Shown here: positions 1 to 11,383 of the stretch, one piece after another
Layout: each line of letters begins with the position of its first letter
How positions within the stretch are numbered: position 1 is the first letter of the stretch
Source of the DNA: Acanthochlamys bracteata
Taxonomy: Eukaryota; Streptophyta; Magnoliopsida; Pandanales; Velloziaceae
DNA: 64,000 nucleotides
Reading direction: 5' to 3'
Assembly (NCBI GenBank): GCA_019914995.1
Contig: CM034144.1
Coordinates: 3,317,489-3,381,488, forward strand
Translations under genes and position numbers: made by a program
The notes under the pieces: generated by a model
Told to the model about the DNA's origin: nothing
The model's database searches: none
The model's input: only the letters and a program-made list of their open reading frames with translations

Positions 1-679
1 GAGGTATTTTGTCGACCTTATACGACCTCTGTTAGACTTTGGCGACCTTGCTACAGTATTTGCCAACCTGCTACAGTATCTTCTGACCTTTTATGGTCGC
101 ACTGCAACCAATTCTCTTTTGGAAAAATGAGTTATCGACTTGTTCTCGACTTTTGCAAGGTCAGTTATAGACCTCAGCCATAAATTGATAGATTTTCTAT
201 ATTAGCCCTCATCTTTTCCTGTTTCCTGTTTCTAAACTTTTCTTCATAGAGTTTTCTTGGGAGAAGTGTGTATTGGTTGTCAAGAGCTTGTTGTACACAC
301 CTCCCTTTCTCTAGAGAGTTCTTTCACTTTCTCGTTGGAGCTTTTACAAGATTTTGTTCTATCTTTTGATTCAATCTTTTGTAATCTTCACAGTTTTGAT
401 AGTGAAACTTTATTCTCTCATCTTCGTGGATGTCGATTCTCTCTTAAAGCTTAACCACGTAAATTATTGTGTTTATTTATTTTGGTTATTCCCCTATTCT
501 TGGTGTCACTTATGATTCTTGTGGAAGTTTTGGTTAGACCTAGAGAGATTAATTACTAAGTATCTTGTATTAAGTAGATCTCATGATTATATACTTTGTT
601 ATAAGTAATATTGCTTCACTTCTAAGTTACTTAAGTTTTACAGTGCTTACACTGTCTCACCGTTCTCACTGTTTCAACA
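1..679 (+). repeat. 5' LTR of a Ty1/copia element (left end cut by window)
   Basis: This stretch is repeated at 4615-5356 with many substitutions and small indels. Both copies share the GACC-rich start, a CTACAGTAT doublet, a CTCTTTTGGAAAA block and an end in CAACA. The window start corresponds to about base 43 of the right copy, so roughly 42 bp lie outside. The right boundary CAACA at 679 is followed after 3 bases by a primer-binding site. The high divergence between the LTRs indicates an old insertion. Confidence 0.9.
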
Positions 680-682
680 AAT

Positions 683-694
683 TGGTGTCAGAGC
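683..694 (+). other. Primer-binding site (initiator tRNA-Met type)
   Basis: TGGTGTCAGAGC follows the LTR by three bases. It differs by one base from the usual plant copia site TGGTATCAGAGC, which pairs with the 3' end of initiator tRNA-Met and primes minus-strand synthesis. Confidence 0.85.
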
Positions 695-699
695 CAAGA

Positions 700-3600
700 T
701 ATCAGTCACAAAGTTCAACATCAAGAAGTTCGACGGCACATCAACTTTGCTATGGCGTGTTCAGATGTTTGCTGTGTTGACACAAGAAAATTTGAAGATT
801 GCTTTATCCGAAAAGGAGAAGAAATTGACTGATATGTCTGAAAATTAGTGGGGTGAATTGGATGATCAAGTCTTAACTGCCATACAACTTTGTCTGTTGG
901 ATTCTGTTCTTAAAGTTAGAGTCATTGTATATAACAAAGCCTCTCGCAAATCGGCTAACGTTGAAGGAGCAACTTTATACATTTTGTATGGCTGACGGCA
1001 CACGCCTATTAAATCCCACATTAGCTAGTTTAGTTCCATTATTATGGATTTGCAAAATCTTGATGTGAAGATGGAAGATGAAGATCAAGCTTTATTATTG
1101 TTGTGCTCTTTACCCCCGTCGTACAAGCACTTTTGAGACATCTTTCTATATGGTAGAGAAACCATTTCTGTTGAAGATGTTAAGGCATTTTTGTTCTCTA
1201 AAGAAGTCATCGACAACAAACTTAATTCTAGAGAAGCATCTTTTTACATCCATTGATGCTCTTTTAAGGAACAGAAATGTTACTTGTAGCTACTGTAAGA
1301 AGCCTCAACATCACATATTTGATGTTTCAAGCTGAAGAATAAGTAGAAGAGCGCCGAGCAAAGTCAGGAGGTAAAGTCTCAAGACTCTGTAGAGTAAATC
1401 TTGCTTAAGATCATGTTTACATTCTTGCTACTGTTGATGATCATTGATTTGAATGTAAGGTTGAACGGGTCTTAGATTATGGTTGTGCCTATCATATGTG
1501 TTCCAATCGGAATTTCTTCTCCACATATGACTCAGTTGAAGGTGGAGTTATCAAGATCGCTAATGATGTTGTTTGCAAAGCCATTGGGATAGGGGACAAT
1601 TCAAATTAAAATACATGATGAAGTTGTGAGAACTCTGACTAATGTGAGATTTGTACTTGACTTGAAAATAAACCTTATTTCTTTGGACACTCTTCATTCT
1701 GATAGATGTATATTCTTAGCTGAAGTGGAGCCATGAAGATTTGCCGAGAAATTTGATTGTTACGAAGCAAAGAAGATTGACACTTTATATGTCCTATATA
1801 GTAGCACTATCTCCGATTCAGCAGCTGTTTCTTCTTCATCTCTCTGATAAATTATGGCACATGAGAATGAGTCATATGAGTTAGACAGGTTTAGAAATTT
1901 TTAGCAAAAGAGGGCTGTTGTGCAATCAAAAAATTGGCAATATAGATTTCTATGAACATTATCTCTTCGGCAAGCAAAAGGGAATTGCTTTCAGCACAAC
2001 AATCATTCCAACAAAATGCACTCTAGATTATATTCATTCTGATCTTTGAGGTCTTTCACAAGTTCCCTCCAAAGGTGGTGTCCGTTATATGCTCAGTTTT
2101 GTTGACGACTTCTTAAGGAAGGTTTGGGTTTTCTTGGTGAAATAGAAGAGTCTAAGTGTTCTAAATCTTCAAGCAGTTGAAGTCTTTAATTGAGAAGCAA
2201 ACAGGGAGACATTAAGCGGCTAAGAACAGATAATGGTCATGAATTCTACAGTGGAGAGTTTGATAGCTTTTGTTTAAATCAGGAAATTATAAGGCAATGC
2301 AGGTGTTGCAGAAAGCATGAAAAGAACTTTTCTTGAAATGGAACATTTTATGTTGTCCAATGCAAGATTGGGCAAAGAGTTCTAGGAAGAAGCAGTTAAA
2401 ATGGCATGCTACTTGGTGAACCACTCTCCACATACAACCATTGAATACAAAACTCTAGAAGAAGTATGTTTGGTGCTATTGTAGATTATTCCAACATTTA
2501 AAGTGTTTGGTTGTCCTGGTTATATGCACGCCCATAACGGCAAATTGGAGTCAAGAGCCAAGAAGTGCATTTTTCTTGGTTTTGCTTCTAGTGTTTAAGG
2601 TTTCAAGTTATAGTGTACTAATCCTAAGTCACCTTAATTTTTTAGTAGCTATGATGTGACCTTTGATGAATCAGCCTTACTTCAGAAGAAGAAGAATTCA
2701 GCGGCTTTTTCGAACTCAGAAAATGAGTTACCTTCTTCCAAGATCACTATGGAAACTGGCAGCTCCACTTCTTCTCACACGCTGCATTCTACTGTGTCAT
2801 CTCAACCTTCTTCACTTGATATACTTGTTGATGATGAAGAAGGTTCATCTCCTCATTCTCAAATTCCAACATAACAGCACAGTATTGCAATAGATAGAGA
2901 AAGAAGAACAATTAAATCACCACACAAGCTAGTTATGCAGATTTTGTTGCTTATGCTTCATCTGTTGCTGAGACTGTTGATGATCCTACACCAACTTCCT
3001 ACAAGGAAGCTATCTCTTGCTGAATCTGAAAAATGTCTCATTGTAATGAATGAAGTAATCGAGTCATTATACAAGAACAAGATTTGGGTTCTGGTAAAGT
3101 CACCACAAGGGAAGGAAATTGTTTATTACAAATGGATTTTCAAAAAGAAGGGAGATGCTTTAGAAACCTAAATGCACGATACAAGCCACGGCTTGTAGCA
3201 AAAGGCTACTGTTAGGTACCAAGTGTTGATTTCAATGACATTTCCTCACCTGTTGTGAAGCATACTTCTATTCATTTATTGCTTGCATTAGGAGCCATGC
3301 ATGATTTGGAATTACACCAATTTGATGTCAAAACTAAGTTCTTGCATGGTGAATTAGAAGAACAAATCTATATACATCAACCTAAAGGTTTGTCTATGAG
3401 GGGAAAGAAGACCATGTTTGCTTGATGAAGAGGTCTTTATATGGTTTATTAAAACAATCCCCTAGATAATGATATAAAAAGTTTGACTCCTTCTATATAG
3501 TGAATATTGGCTACAACCGAAGTCAATATAACAACTGCATATACTTCAAACAGCTTAATGTTGTATCTTTTATTTATCTATTGCTTTATGTTGATGACAT

Positions 3601-4480
3601 GTTGATTGCTGCAAATAACATGTCAGAGATTTGAAGAACAAGCTGAATAAAAATTTTGAGATGAAGAACTTAAGAGTTGTAAAGAAGATTTTGGGCATGA
3701 AAATCTTCAGAGACCGTAAAGCTGGAAAGCTATCTTTGTCTCAAAAGAGTTATATTGAAAAGGTTTTAGAGCGCTTCAATATGAAGCATTCCAAACTTGT
3801 TAACACTCCTTTGGTAGCTCACTTCAAACTCTCTTCAAATCTATCACCTCAAACTGAAGAAGAGAGATCTTCTATGTCTCAAATTCCTTATGCCAGTGTA
3901 GTTGATTAGTTTATGTATGCAATGATGTGCACTCGTCTAGACATTTCACATATTATTAGTGTTGTTAGTAGATATACGAAAAATCTAAGGAAAGAACATT
4001 ACCAAGCTGTTAAATGGATTCTCCATAATTTGCGAGGTACATCAAGTACTTGTTTGGACTTTACTAATAGTGGTTGCACACTTGCTGGCTATGTTGATTC
4101 AGACTGTGTACGAGATTTGGATTGTAAAAGATCTTTAACCGATTATATATTCTCTCTTGTTAGTTCTATTATAAGTTGGAAAGCTTCCTTATAACATGTT
4201 GCTTTATCTAACACATAAGCTGAATATATGGCTGTTACTGAAGCCATTAAGGAAGCTATTTGGTTGCGAGGTCTATATGGTGAGCTTGCTTTAAATCAAG
4301 ATGTTGCTGCAGTTTATTGTGATAGCCAAACTGCTATTCATTTGACTAAAGACGAAATGCATCATGAGAGATTTAAACACATTGATGTCAAATTTCATTT
4401 TGTCACAGAAATAATCTACCAAGGTGCTGTTATTGTCAAAAAGATTGCATCCGTAGATAATACAATGATATGCTGACAAA
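700..4480 (+). pseudogene. Decayed Ty1/copia gag-pol
   Basis: Conceptual reading in shifting frames gives the copia order gag, integrase, reverse transcriptase, RNase H. Near 717-900 is a UBN2-type gag start (KFDGTS..LLWRVQMF). [14 protein letters not shown] lies near 1091 and a damaged zinc knuckle (CSYCKKPQHH) at about 1285. The pre-integrase and integrase core follow at about 1850-2150 (HSDL, SFVDDF). Reverse transcriptase spans about 3000-3990, with KWIFKKK near 3130 and the catalytic YVDDM at 3587-3601. RNase H lies at about 4080-4480 (DSDC, SQTAIHLTKD, KHIDVKFHF). More than a dozen stops and frameshifts break the frame, so no polyprotein can be made. The INT-before-RT order separates it from gypsy. 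Confidence 0.93.
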
Positions 4481-4600
4481 GGCTCTTCCATTTTACAAGT
4501 TCAAACATTGCTTAGATTTGGTTGGTATATGCAGCTTATAAATAGTGTCTAATGACACCTTAATAGAGAGAAGACATATTTTATTCAGTCGAAATTCAAG

Positions 4601-4614
4601 TCAAAGTGGAGCTT
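4601..4614 (+). other. Degenerate polypurine tract
   Basis: TCAAAGTGGAGCTT lies directly upstream of the 3' LTR start TGTTATG. It resembles the copia tract AGGTGGAGATTG that primes plus-strand synthesis, with several pyrimidine changes. Confidence 0.65.
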
Positions 4615-5356
4615 TGTTATGTTTAGCTTAGATTCCGACCTTGAACGACCATGTTTGAGGTTTTGTCGACCTTTACGACCTCTGCTAGGCTTTGTGACCT
4701 TGCTATAGTATTTTTCAACCTGTTACAGTATCATCCAACCATCTATGGTCACATTGGTTGTACTGCAACCACTTCTCTTTTGGAAAATGGAGTTATCGAC
4801 CTCTGCGTTAATTATCAATTTGTTCTTTACTTCTGCATTGCCAGTTGTAGACTTCAGGCAAAAATTAGCAGATTTTCTATTTTAGCCCTCTTCTTTTCTG
4901 TTTAGTATTTCTATCCTTTTCTGCATGGGTTTTTTTAGGAAGAAGTGTGTATTGGTTGTAAAGAGCTTGCTGTTTACACCCCTCTTTTTTTATAAAGTTC
5001 TTTCATCTTCTCGTTGGAGCTTTACAATATTTCTGTTCTATCTTTTGCTCCAATTTTTTGTAATCTTCACAATTTTGATAGTGAAATTTATTCTCTCCTC
5101 TCTGTGGATGTAGGTTTCTCTCTTGAAACTTAACCACGTCAATTATTGTCTTCGTTTATTGTTCTTATTCTCCTCTTCTTGGTTCATTTATGATTCTGGT
5201 GGTTGTTTTGGTTAAATTTGGAGAGGTTAATTACTAAGTATATTATATTAAGTAGATCTCTTGATTATCTACTTCGTTATAAGTAATATTGCTTCATTTC
5301 CAAGTTACTTAGTTTGACAATGCTTTAGCTGTCTCTCTGTTCTCACCGTTCCAACA
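4615..5356 (+). repeat. 3' LTR of the copia element
   Basis: This 742-bp LTR starts TGTTATG and ends CCAACA, giving the TGTT...AACA inverted termini of a copia LTR. It matches 1-679 over its length. The five bases after it are GTAAT. The matching left target duplication lies outside the window and cannot be checked. Confidence 0.9.
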
Positions 5357-5660
5357 GTAATGGCTATAACGTTTGTAAAAGTCATTTACTGCTTCTTGGA
5401 GTCTCTTTCCCCATGTGTTTTCCTATATTGCTAGTTCAAATTTTGTTCTCTTTACGAGCAATAGATCCAAGATAAATGCTTGCTTATTGAACTTTAAGAT
5501 ATTCTTAAACTTCTGATCAGCATGTATTGTTGTATATCTTGCTGATTCACTTTTGGTGTTCAGGGTTGTTGGAGATGACGTTGCTTCTCCAAGGATCTTC
5601 TACTCAATTAGGAGTTTGTTGTGTAGGATCCTTTCGTCTAGCCAACTAAGAGGTAACGAT
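5357..5660. other. Single-copy-looking spacer
   Basis: About 300 bp between the copia element and the hAT-like element. It has CT-rich segments and a TTCAG-type acceptor-like site near 5563. I recognise no gene. Confidence 0.4.
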
Positions 5661-6520
5661 TAGAGGTGGCAATATGGATTCGTGGGTCGATTTCGGGTCG
5701 ACCTATTTAATAACTGGATCAAATTTGTTCAATCCTAATCCAACCTATGAATTTGTACGGGTCAAAATTGTCAACCCTAACCCAACCTACTAATAACCAG
5801 GTCAAATTTGGGTCGACCCATTTAATAATTAAAATTATTAATTATTAATTTTATATTTTTAAACTTCAGCGAAATTATAAGATCAGTTTGAATGAAAGTG
5901 CACGAAATTTTTACTGACGAGATATGATTATGTCCAACAAAATATGCATTCCTTAACGTCTTCATCGGTCCTTAAAATATCCAAAAAAAATTATTATTTT
6001 TATTTTTTGAAAATATATGTTAACAGCTAAAATTTATGATTATAAATACATATTAATAATTTCGATAAAAATTTTGATAAACATATCTATCTAACAAAAT
6101 TTTCATAAAAATCTTTATACGAATTCTAAATTCGTCATTAAGAATTCCTATATAGTAATACTTTCGATAAAATTATAATTTTCATCTTACACTATTTTAC
6201 TAAGGTATAGAAATAAAGAATTAATTATAAATACAATATAATTTAATAGTTATTAAATAACTATTATCGATTATTTTTATTGCCAATATTTTATTATATG
6301 GTTAGAAAAAATCAAGAATTGTTCTTTCAAAAAATAACATTTCGGATTAATGGGTCAATTTCGGGTTAACCCGGATCGACCCATTTAATAATCGGGTCAA
6401 ATTCGTTCAATCCTAACTCAACCCATATATTTATACGGGTCAAATTTTCTAACCCTAACCTTGATTAAACAGGTCGGTTTCGGGTTGAATTTTCTGGTCG
6501 GTTATATATTGCCACCCCTA
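5661..6520. mobile_element. hAT-like non-autonomous element, 860 bp, with 8-bp TSD
   Basis: The termini are TAGAGGTGGCAATAT and ATATTGCCACCCCTA, a 15-bp inverted repeat with one mismatch. The flanks are GTAACGAT (5653-5660) and GTAATGAT (6521-6528), an 8-bp target duplication with one difference. An 8-bp duplication and a TAGGGGTGG-type end fit the hAT superfamily. Subterminal blocks carry repeated GGGTCGACCCATTTAATAA motifs in both orientations. The AT-rich interior has no open frame, so it would need a transposase supplied elsewhere. A second, inverted, more diverged copy lies at 38,164-38,979. Confidence 0.88.
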
Positions 6521-6528
6521 GTAATGAT

Positions 6529-7320
6529 CAAGATGGTCTGCAACTAGCTAAAAGTGAGGTTGTTTTACATTTGATTCTACTATTCATCTCTCACTATGCT
6601 TTTCTACTTTATATCCATTTTGTGTCTTTGTACTTGCTTTTAGGAAACAATATGTATTCCGATATCTACTTTTCTTTTTGAGGTGACAACTCAAAAAGGC
6701 TTTATAGCCACAATAGCATGCCATGGGAGACCAAAAATTCACGGCCATTGGTAAGATGAAATTATCCTTTATTTGTTAGATATTTTCAAGAACTCTTTTT
6801 CCTGTTTATAATTCTACAAATTTTCTTAATAATTCCTTTCTTGGTAATTGCTCTTCTTTTCTTGAAACTTTTGGATATCAACTGTGGTCATGCGCAATCG
6901 GGTCAATAAATGACTTCGAGCGTCAATTAAGTTTATTTTTCCGTTGCTCAGTAGGTTTGTGCCACTTATAGATGGCTCTCTTCTTTTTATTATAATAGTA
7001 GTTCATTTGGTCTTCGTATTATTTTAATAGTAACTTATCTATCATCTTCGCATTAATAGAAGAAAAGGATTTGTAGTGCAGGCCGTTGAGTTCTGTAAGG
7101 TAAATTGTTATTCCTCTTCATGACCGAGTGTCGCAGATAATGTTTTCTTAGCATTTTGTATGGTTTGCTAAATGTATCATTTATTGAAAATTTAGCTTAT
7201 ATGCTAAAGGTGGTTTACCACTTCTATTGAAGGGCGAGTTTAACTTTTATAAGGATGATGAACTGACTCTTTAAATTAACCACAACTTTAATTATTATGA
7301 GGTCTTTATAAATATCATTT
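6529..7320. other. Non-coding spacer
   Basis: About 800 bp, AT-rich, with no convincing frame. A short block at about 6655-6752 between possible splice signals could be a decayed exon, but no protein family is recognisable. Confidence 0.35.
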
Positions 7321-7321
7321 T

Positions 7322-8463
7322 AGAACTATCGATAAGAAATATTGATCTAAACCTTTCTAAACACCTGCTTTCCAGCGGACCTTTTTTGTTTTCTGAATTG
7401 AACTGATGCGGGCTACTAATTTGTAATAAACTTAGATGAAGGATGAAGTGGGCTACCTATATGAAATGAAGTGAACTATTTGCTCTAAAATGTGCCTGAT
7501 AACTATCTTCAAATAAAACGAACTACCTGTCCTGAAATGAAGCGGACTATTTGTCCTAAAAAAAAGGGACCATAGAGGCCCTAAATAATATGTATAATAA
7601 ATTTAGATTTAGCTCACATTCTGAACCAATCTGGCCTCAGCCCTACTCTGATACTATGTGACAGATTTGCAAAACCTCAAAACTAATTGGCAACGAAAAG
7701 ATTGAGTCTAAAGTCTTTAGGAATATCATCACTGAACTTCCTGTCAATGGGGAAGGCTCGGCAAACAAACTATTGTCGGAAAAGAAGTCTTAAGAATATT
7801 GATAAATAATGTGAAACTAAATCTTTTTTTAACACTTGCCCTTCAACGGAGTATTTTTTTTATTTTTAAATTGAACTGATGAGAGCTACTTATCCTGTAA
7901 TGAGCTTGGATAATGTTGAAGCAGGCTATTTACACTGAAATACTTGCCCAAGAATAAATGGGACCATAAAGGTCCTGAATATTATGGATAATAAAGTTAG
8001 ATTTAGCACATATTCTTAACCGATCCAACGCAACTAGTTCTGATACCATATAACGAACTTAGAATTTTTCTAAAAAGCAATTGGTGATGAGAGGAGTGAC
8101 CCCAAATCTTTATCAATATTATCTAAGAACTATTGATAAGTAATGTGTGACTAAACCTTTCTAAGATCTGCTCTATAGCGGAGCTTTTTTTTTTTTTGAA
8201 TTGATGCGGGCTACATGCCATATAATAAATTTGGATGAAGGATAAAGCTGGTTATTGCATTCTAAAATTAAGTGGGCTACTTTTCTGTAATATAGCGAAC
8301 AATTATTCTTAAGTAAAACGGGCTACCTGTGCTGAAACGAATAGGAGTATTTGTCATAGAATAAAGCGGACCATGAAGGTCTTTAATAATATGGATAATA
8401 TAGTTAGATTTATCTCACATCCTTTACCGATTTGACCCAGCCTGCTTTGCTTTAATTTAGGGC
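7322..8463 (-). mobile_element. TRIM-like array, three direct units
   Basis: Three diverged direct units follow one another at about 7322-7735, 7736-8126 and 8127-8463. Each has a TGGACTAAACC-type LTR segment ending in a CCAGCGGA-type block, then a T-run. After that come GAACTGATGCGGGCTAC, several GCGGGCTACC/GCGGACTATT modules, and GGACCATRRAGGTCC. Units 1 and 2 end at CTCTGATACTA (7645-7655) and GTTCTGATACCA (8037-8048). These are the reverse complement of a tRNA-Met primer-binding site, so the elements point to the minus strand. The LTR-internal-LTR-internal order, very short internal region and absence of coding match terminal-repeat retrotransposons in miniature. Confidence 0.72.
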
Positions 8464-8645
8464 AAAATAGCCCGCATCAGTTCAAATAAAAAAAAAAAAA
8501 AAAAGTCGCTCCGTTGGAGGGCAGATGTAAAGAAAAGTTTAGTCCCACATTGCTTATCAATAGTCTTAAGATGATATCATAAAAATTTGGACTAACTCCT
8601 CTCATAGCCAATTAGTTCTGAGAAGATCACAAGTTAGTCACATTT
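8464..8645 (+). repeat. Inverted LTR copy of the TRIM-like repeat
   Basis: GCCCGCATCAGTTC, an A-run, then CTCCGTTGGAGGGCAG and TTTAGTCCCACATTG reproduce the unit just to the left in reverse complement. With the last direct unit it forms an imperfect palindrome centred near 8460. Confidence 0.75.
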
Positions 8646-9900
8646 AAAATCATTTCTTATTACATAGATTTGTTTAGCTTATGTATGTTTCTTTTATCTT
8701 GCTAGGTCAAACTAACTAATTTGGGCTCACTCCTCTCATAGCATTGTGTTGGATATCGTCCTAGTGATCGTTGGGTTTGTACTTACATTTTCCCTTACTG
8801 TAATGCATTCACAAGTGTTTGTGTTGCTTCTTATTTTAAGGTTTTTATATTGGTTTGTGAGTATATATTATATGTATGACTTCACGGTGTATAGGGAAAG
8901 GAGTTTGCTTGTCTCAGTTAACGTTGACATATTGGTAATATAAAGGTTACTTTTCTTAGCAATTTTTTGTTTTTTGCAACTAATTATGGTATTAATCTCA
9001 GGTGGAAATAGTGGAGGCCCTGCTCTACTAACTTTCAGCTACATGTCTAATTTATTGTTTGATTATATGTCAACATAGCTTTCTCACTCTCATTTATGTT
9101 TGCGATAACTTGCTTTTGAATTTTGAACTAGAAGAAGTTTCATATTTAATTCCTATTGCGAATCAGAAGGCTTTTATGTCACAGTAAACTAACCTCAGCA
9201 TTTTAGAGATTTGATGAAAGGTTCTATGTGTGTGAATAGCATTCTGATTTTGCTTTTACTAATTGTAGAGTCTAAATTTGCAGCATCATGTTACTAGATA
9301 TGTTGACGAGGTCATAATAAAGTTCAACAAAGAGTCTTGTCCATCTATATGTGTTATGATAGGTAAAAAACTGAACAAGAGGTAACTTTTAGTGTGATAC
9401 TAATTGATGTTTTGTATATTTCATTTTAGCAACACAGATTCTTTGTTGCATGTTGCAGCAACTTATGACAACATAAGTTATGCAAGAAAATGTTAAGCTA
9501 CTAGAAAAGCTGCAAGGAAGGTAATGAGGACTGAGTTATTGCAGTTTTGTCTAGACGTAAATGAATGATGCATGCAAATATTTCCCTCATTATAGAGTCG
9601 GTCACAATTTTTTGTTTTGTCTTTGACCCAATAGATTGTCTTAAGTTCATGATCCAGCTTGTTCTTTTGCTTTGTTGGTTATATATTTCTAGGATTTATT
9701 GCTTGCCCAGTAATCATTTAAGAAGTTTAAAGGTGGATGAGTTTGTTTATGTGAATATGTGATAATAGTATCTTCATTACAGATAATACTCCTTATCTTG
9801 TTTGATGGTTTTATAATCATATGCTCTACCACAACAAATGTTTTCTACAGTGCGAATATCAAGCTAGTTGATAAAGATACTAGCCTAATTCGATGATTTT
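8646..9900. other. Spacer with possible relic exon
   Basis: AT-rich DNA of 1.25 kb. Apart from the GNSGGPA motif (separate entry) I see no recognisable coding, RNA gene or repeat. Several short T-rich frames look random. Confidence 0.35.
8999..9025 (+). pseudogene. Possible relic exon of a Deg/HtrA-type serine protease
   Basis: Right after an acceptor-like site (TTAATCTCAG) the sequence reads G-N-S-G-G-P-A-L. GNSGGPA is the active-site serine motif of trypsin-like Deg/HtrA proteases. The histidine and aspartate exons and PDZ domain were not found on either side. The frame soon leaves any recognisable similarity. It could be a captured or decayed exon, or chance in so short a match. Confidence 0.35.
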
Positions 9901-9924
9901 AGATAGCAGTTTGATTTATGCCAG

Positions 9925-10565
9925 AGAGATCTACTATACAAGTTTTTATGTACTTTGAGAATTGATGGAACAATATAGGAGTAAGACAGGAGTAAGACCT
10001 AGGTATGGTTTTAATAGATTTAGCAAAAGCTTTACGATAGGGTATTAGAAAAGTGTTATGATGGGTGTTAGAAAGAAAAAGTATACCTAGCAGATATATA
10101 AACATCTTTTATGATATGTACAATAAAAACACTAGAATATACTATAATGATGATACTAATAAAGAGTTTTTCATTACTATAGGTTTACATCAAGATTCAA
10201 CTTTAAATCATTAGCTGTTCATTTTAGTGAATAGATGAACTGACTTGATATATTCAAAATAAAATATGGCGATGCGTGTTATTCGATGATGACAAAGTTT
10301 TAGTTGATGAGATGAGAAAGAGATTAAACTACAAATTTAAATCTTGGAGGGATATTTTAGAATCTAAGGGCATTAAATTAAGTAGAGTTAAGACAAAGTA
10401 CATGGATTGCAATTTTAGTAAACATAAAAATCTTGATAATATTATTGCTGCCAAACAGAATTATAGTGTACTGAAAGTGATAGTTTTAAAAGATTCGATT
10501 GTCTATAATTTAGGAAGACTTGAAAAAACTATTATGTATAGAACTGAAACAGAAGGATGGAATGG
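9925..10565 (+). pseudogene. RTE-type LINE reverse-transcriptase remnant
   Basis: With two frame changes and stops, the sequence reads like the 3' part of an RTE-clade non-LTR reverse transcriptase. MVLIDLAKA starts at 10,004, then SRYINIFYDMYN and ITIGLHQDS (about 10,172-10,200). The catalytic-loop equivalent LFDDDKVLVDE lies at 10,279-10,311 (family form FADD), then SWRDILESKGIKLSRVKTKYMDCNF (10,343-10,417). Part of the thumb-like GYLGRI/EGWNGR region ends near 10,565. The 5' end with the AP-endonuclease and the 3' tail are missing. Its right side abuts gypsy gag sequence directly. Confidence 0.85.
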
Positions 10566-10589
10566 CAGGGTGCTACTGGTTTTGGTAGG

Positions 10590-10994
10590 GGAAGATGAAG
10601 AAGTGTTGGATCAATGTTTGGCCTAACTAGTTTTGGTCAGCCGAGGTACGCGTTGCAATAGCTCATACAAACTAGAACAACAGTCGTGTATCAAGCATTC
10701 TTTGAAGATTTGCATGTAAGGTTGCCTTATACAAGGGAAGAAGATCTTGTTATACGATTTTATGGGGGACTCTCTAAACAATTAGCCTTAGAGGTTATGG
10801 CTAAGCAACCTACAATCTACAAGAGGAATACATATTGGCTAGCACATATGAACAGAAGCTTACATTGAACCATTCAGTAATGAGGACGGAGCGGTTCTAT
10901 CAAAATCGAACTTAGTGTTGCCGTATGCAGCAACAACTAAACCTAGTTCGGCTTAATTGCTAGGCTCTCTACCGTGGTCTTGTTAGTGTCTCAA
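10590..10994 (+). pseudogene. Ty3/gypsy gag fragment, left half of an interrupted element
   Basis: The frame at 10,686-10,868 gives FEDLHVRLPYTREEDLV and LEVMAKQPT. It is closely similar to FEDLHNRLPHTSEEDLV and VEVMAKQP of the complete gypsy copy at 12,303-12,420. The similarity continues in damaged form to 10,994, where the LTR of that other copy starts. The matching right half (zinc knuckle, protease, RT, integrase) resumes at 16,424. This is therefore the left part of an element into which a relative inserted. Confidence 0.85.
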
Positions 10995-11358
10995 TGTCAC
11001 GGTTGCAAGGACTACTGACTTTGAGCTAAACATAGATAGGACTGAAGAGGATGCAGACATGTTAAAGACCACACAACGCCAATGCATTGGATGCACAGAT
11101 TGATGAGAGTTCATGGAAGGCAGTTATCTTAGTTGGTTAGAAGTTCTAGTTCTAATACATCCTGGTAGCGGTGGAGTTAGTCCAAGTAGTGGAGTCCATG
11201 TGTGTAGTGGGACTCTAGACCTGTCCACAAATAGAGAATGATACACCATCAGTAGGATGGAAAATTGTATTTCTTTTTTTTAAGTTTCTTTCCTTCAATC
11301 TTAGTATTTCGTTTAAGTTCAACAAATAGATTTCTGTCACAGGCTGTGATCTGTGACA
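10995..11358 (+). repeat. 5' LTR of the inserted Ty3/gypsy element
   Basis: A 364-bp LTR, TGTCACGG...TGTGACA, matching 16,049-16,423 closely apart from a few indels. The duplicated TGTGATCTGTGACA end and a T-rich stretch near 11,270-11,300 are shared. The LTRs are far more alike than those of the copia element at 1-5356, so this insertion is younger. The bases after it (GAGCTATG) keep only the CAGAGCT end of a tRNA-Met primer site, so the primer-binding site is damaged. Confidence 0.93.
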
Positions 11359-11383
11359 GAGCTATGTTATTTTAGGAAATTAC

